From: Actinomycetota bacterium
Lineage (GTDB): Bacteria; Actinomycetota; Acidimicrobiia; Acidimicrobiales; Poriferisodalaceae
Direction: 5' to 3'
Length of the DNA: 64,000 bases
Assembly: GCA_014238065.1 (NCBI GenBank)
Contig: JABABU010000034.1
Span: forward strand, 42,561 to 106,560
The stretch's first letter is position 1; every line of letters begins with the position of its first letter. Of the stretch, positions 63,977-64,000 are shown in pieces. A model generated the notes under the pieces. The model saw only the letters and a program-made list of their open reading frames with translations, had not been told where the DNA came from and made no database searches. The position numbers and the translations under genes were made by a program.

Positions 63977-64000
63977 GTAGCCGTTCGAGCCCTGTCCCCC

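Noticed and set aside
1..64000. tRNA, rRNA, insertion sequence or phage genes
   Set aside because: No T-arm-like GGTTCGANTCC with matching acceptor stem, no rRNA-like conserved stretch, no transposase or integrase motif and no phage structural protein was found by reading.

Overview
The window is a G+C-rich actinobacterial chromosome segment. I infer class Acidimicrobiia (marine Ilumatobacter-like lineages). The evidence is a fused E2-E1 2-oxoglutarate decarboxylase/dehydrogenase (Kgd type), a DUF2469 gene beside yraN, a UvrD2-type helicase with a C-terminal HRDC-like domain, a GTP-type PEP carboxykinase, lipoproteins with Thr-rich spacers after the lipobox, many GTG starts and GTGA/ATGA gene overlaps. 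No rRNA, tRNA, insertion sequence, prophage or CRISPR array was seen.

Layout. (1) 1-3.3 kb: the N-terminal part of an ABC exporter, a lipoprotein, an adenosine-deaminase-like enzyme and a CobW GTPase. (2) 3.3-8.8 kb: a complete Opp/Dpp-type peptide importer on the minus strand (binding protein, two permeases, two ATPases). (3) 8.9-26 kb: a catabolic/accessory region. It holds a 2-hydroxyacid dehydrogenase, a three-subunit molybdenum hydroxylase operon ending in a MoaD/ThiS-like gene, a MoxR ATPase, a D-amino-acid-type PLP enzyme, a ThDP enzyme, a CocE-like esterase, a second stand-alone molybdenum-hydroxylase large subunit, a questin-oxidase-like gene remnant, an SDR, an arylsulfotransferase-like propeller protein and a family III CoA transferase. 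(4) 26-46.4 kb: the conserved information/translation superoperon, nearly all minus strand: fakA-like, recG, rsmD, coaD, DivIVA/AtpF-like, DUF177, rpmF, plsX, acpP, rnc, fpg-like, smc, ftsY, ffh, rpsP, khpA, rimM, trmD, rplS, DUF2469, yraN. (5) 46.5-64 kb: a cold-shock-like protein, PEP carboxykinase, tandem ferritin-like paralogs, a MshB/Mca-like deacetylase, an alpha-methylacyl-CoA racemase-like protein, an alpha/beta hydrolase, a PH/SHOCT membrane protein, a zincin, UvrD2, exonuclease III, an RNase-S1-basic-tail fusion, a HAD protein and Kgd.

How the genes work together. Region 4 couples ribosome assembly and maturation, the SRP pathway (ffh, ftsY), RNA processing, chromosome structure and acyl-chain metabolism. 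Translational coupling is visible as 1-5 nt overlaps. Region 3 looks like uptake plus oxidative breakdown of N-containing or aromatic/heterocyclic compounds, but the sequence does not fix the substrates. Convergent genes abut or overlap in most cases, so the genome is compact.

The most unusual items are: a Fpg/MutM homolog without zinc-finger cysteines and without the conserved beta-hairpin lysine, in the canonical rnc-fpg-smc slot; an rnc gene with no ATG/GTG/TTG start that preserves its catalytic helix; the Zc3h12a-like RNase + S1 + histone-H1-like tail fusion; the duplicated molybdenum-hydroxylase large subunit followed in frame by a questin-oxidase-like fragment; the adenosine deaminase homolog lacking the HAGE glutamate; and a three-copy 17-bp-period repeat carrying ATGs in three frames just before rimM.
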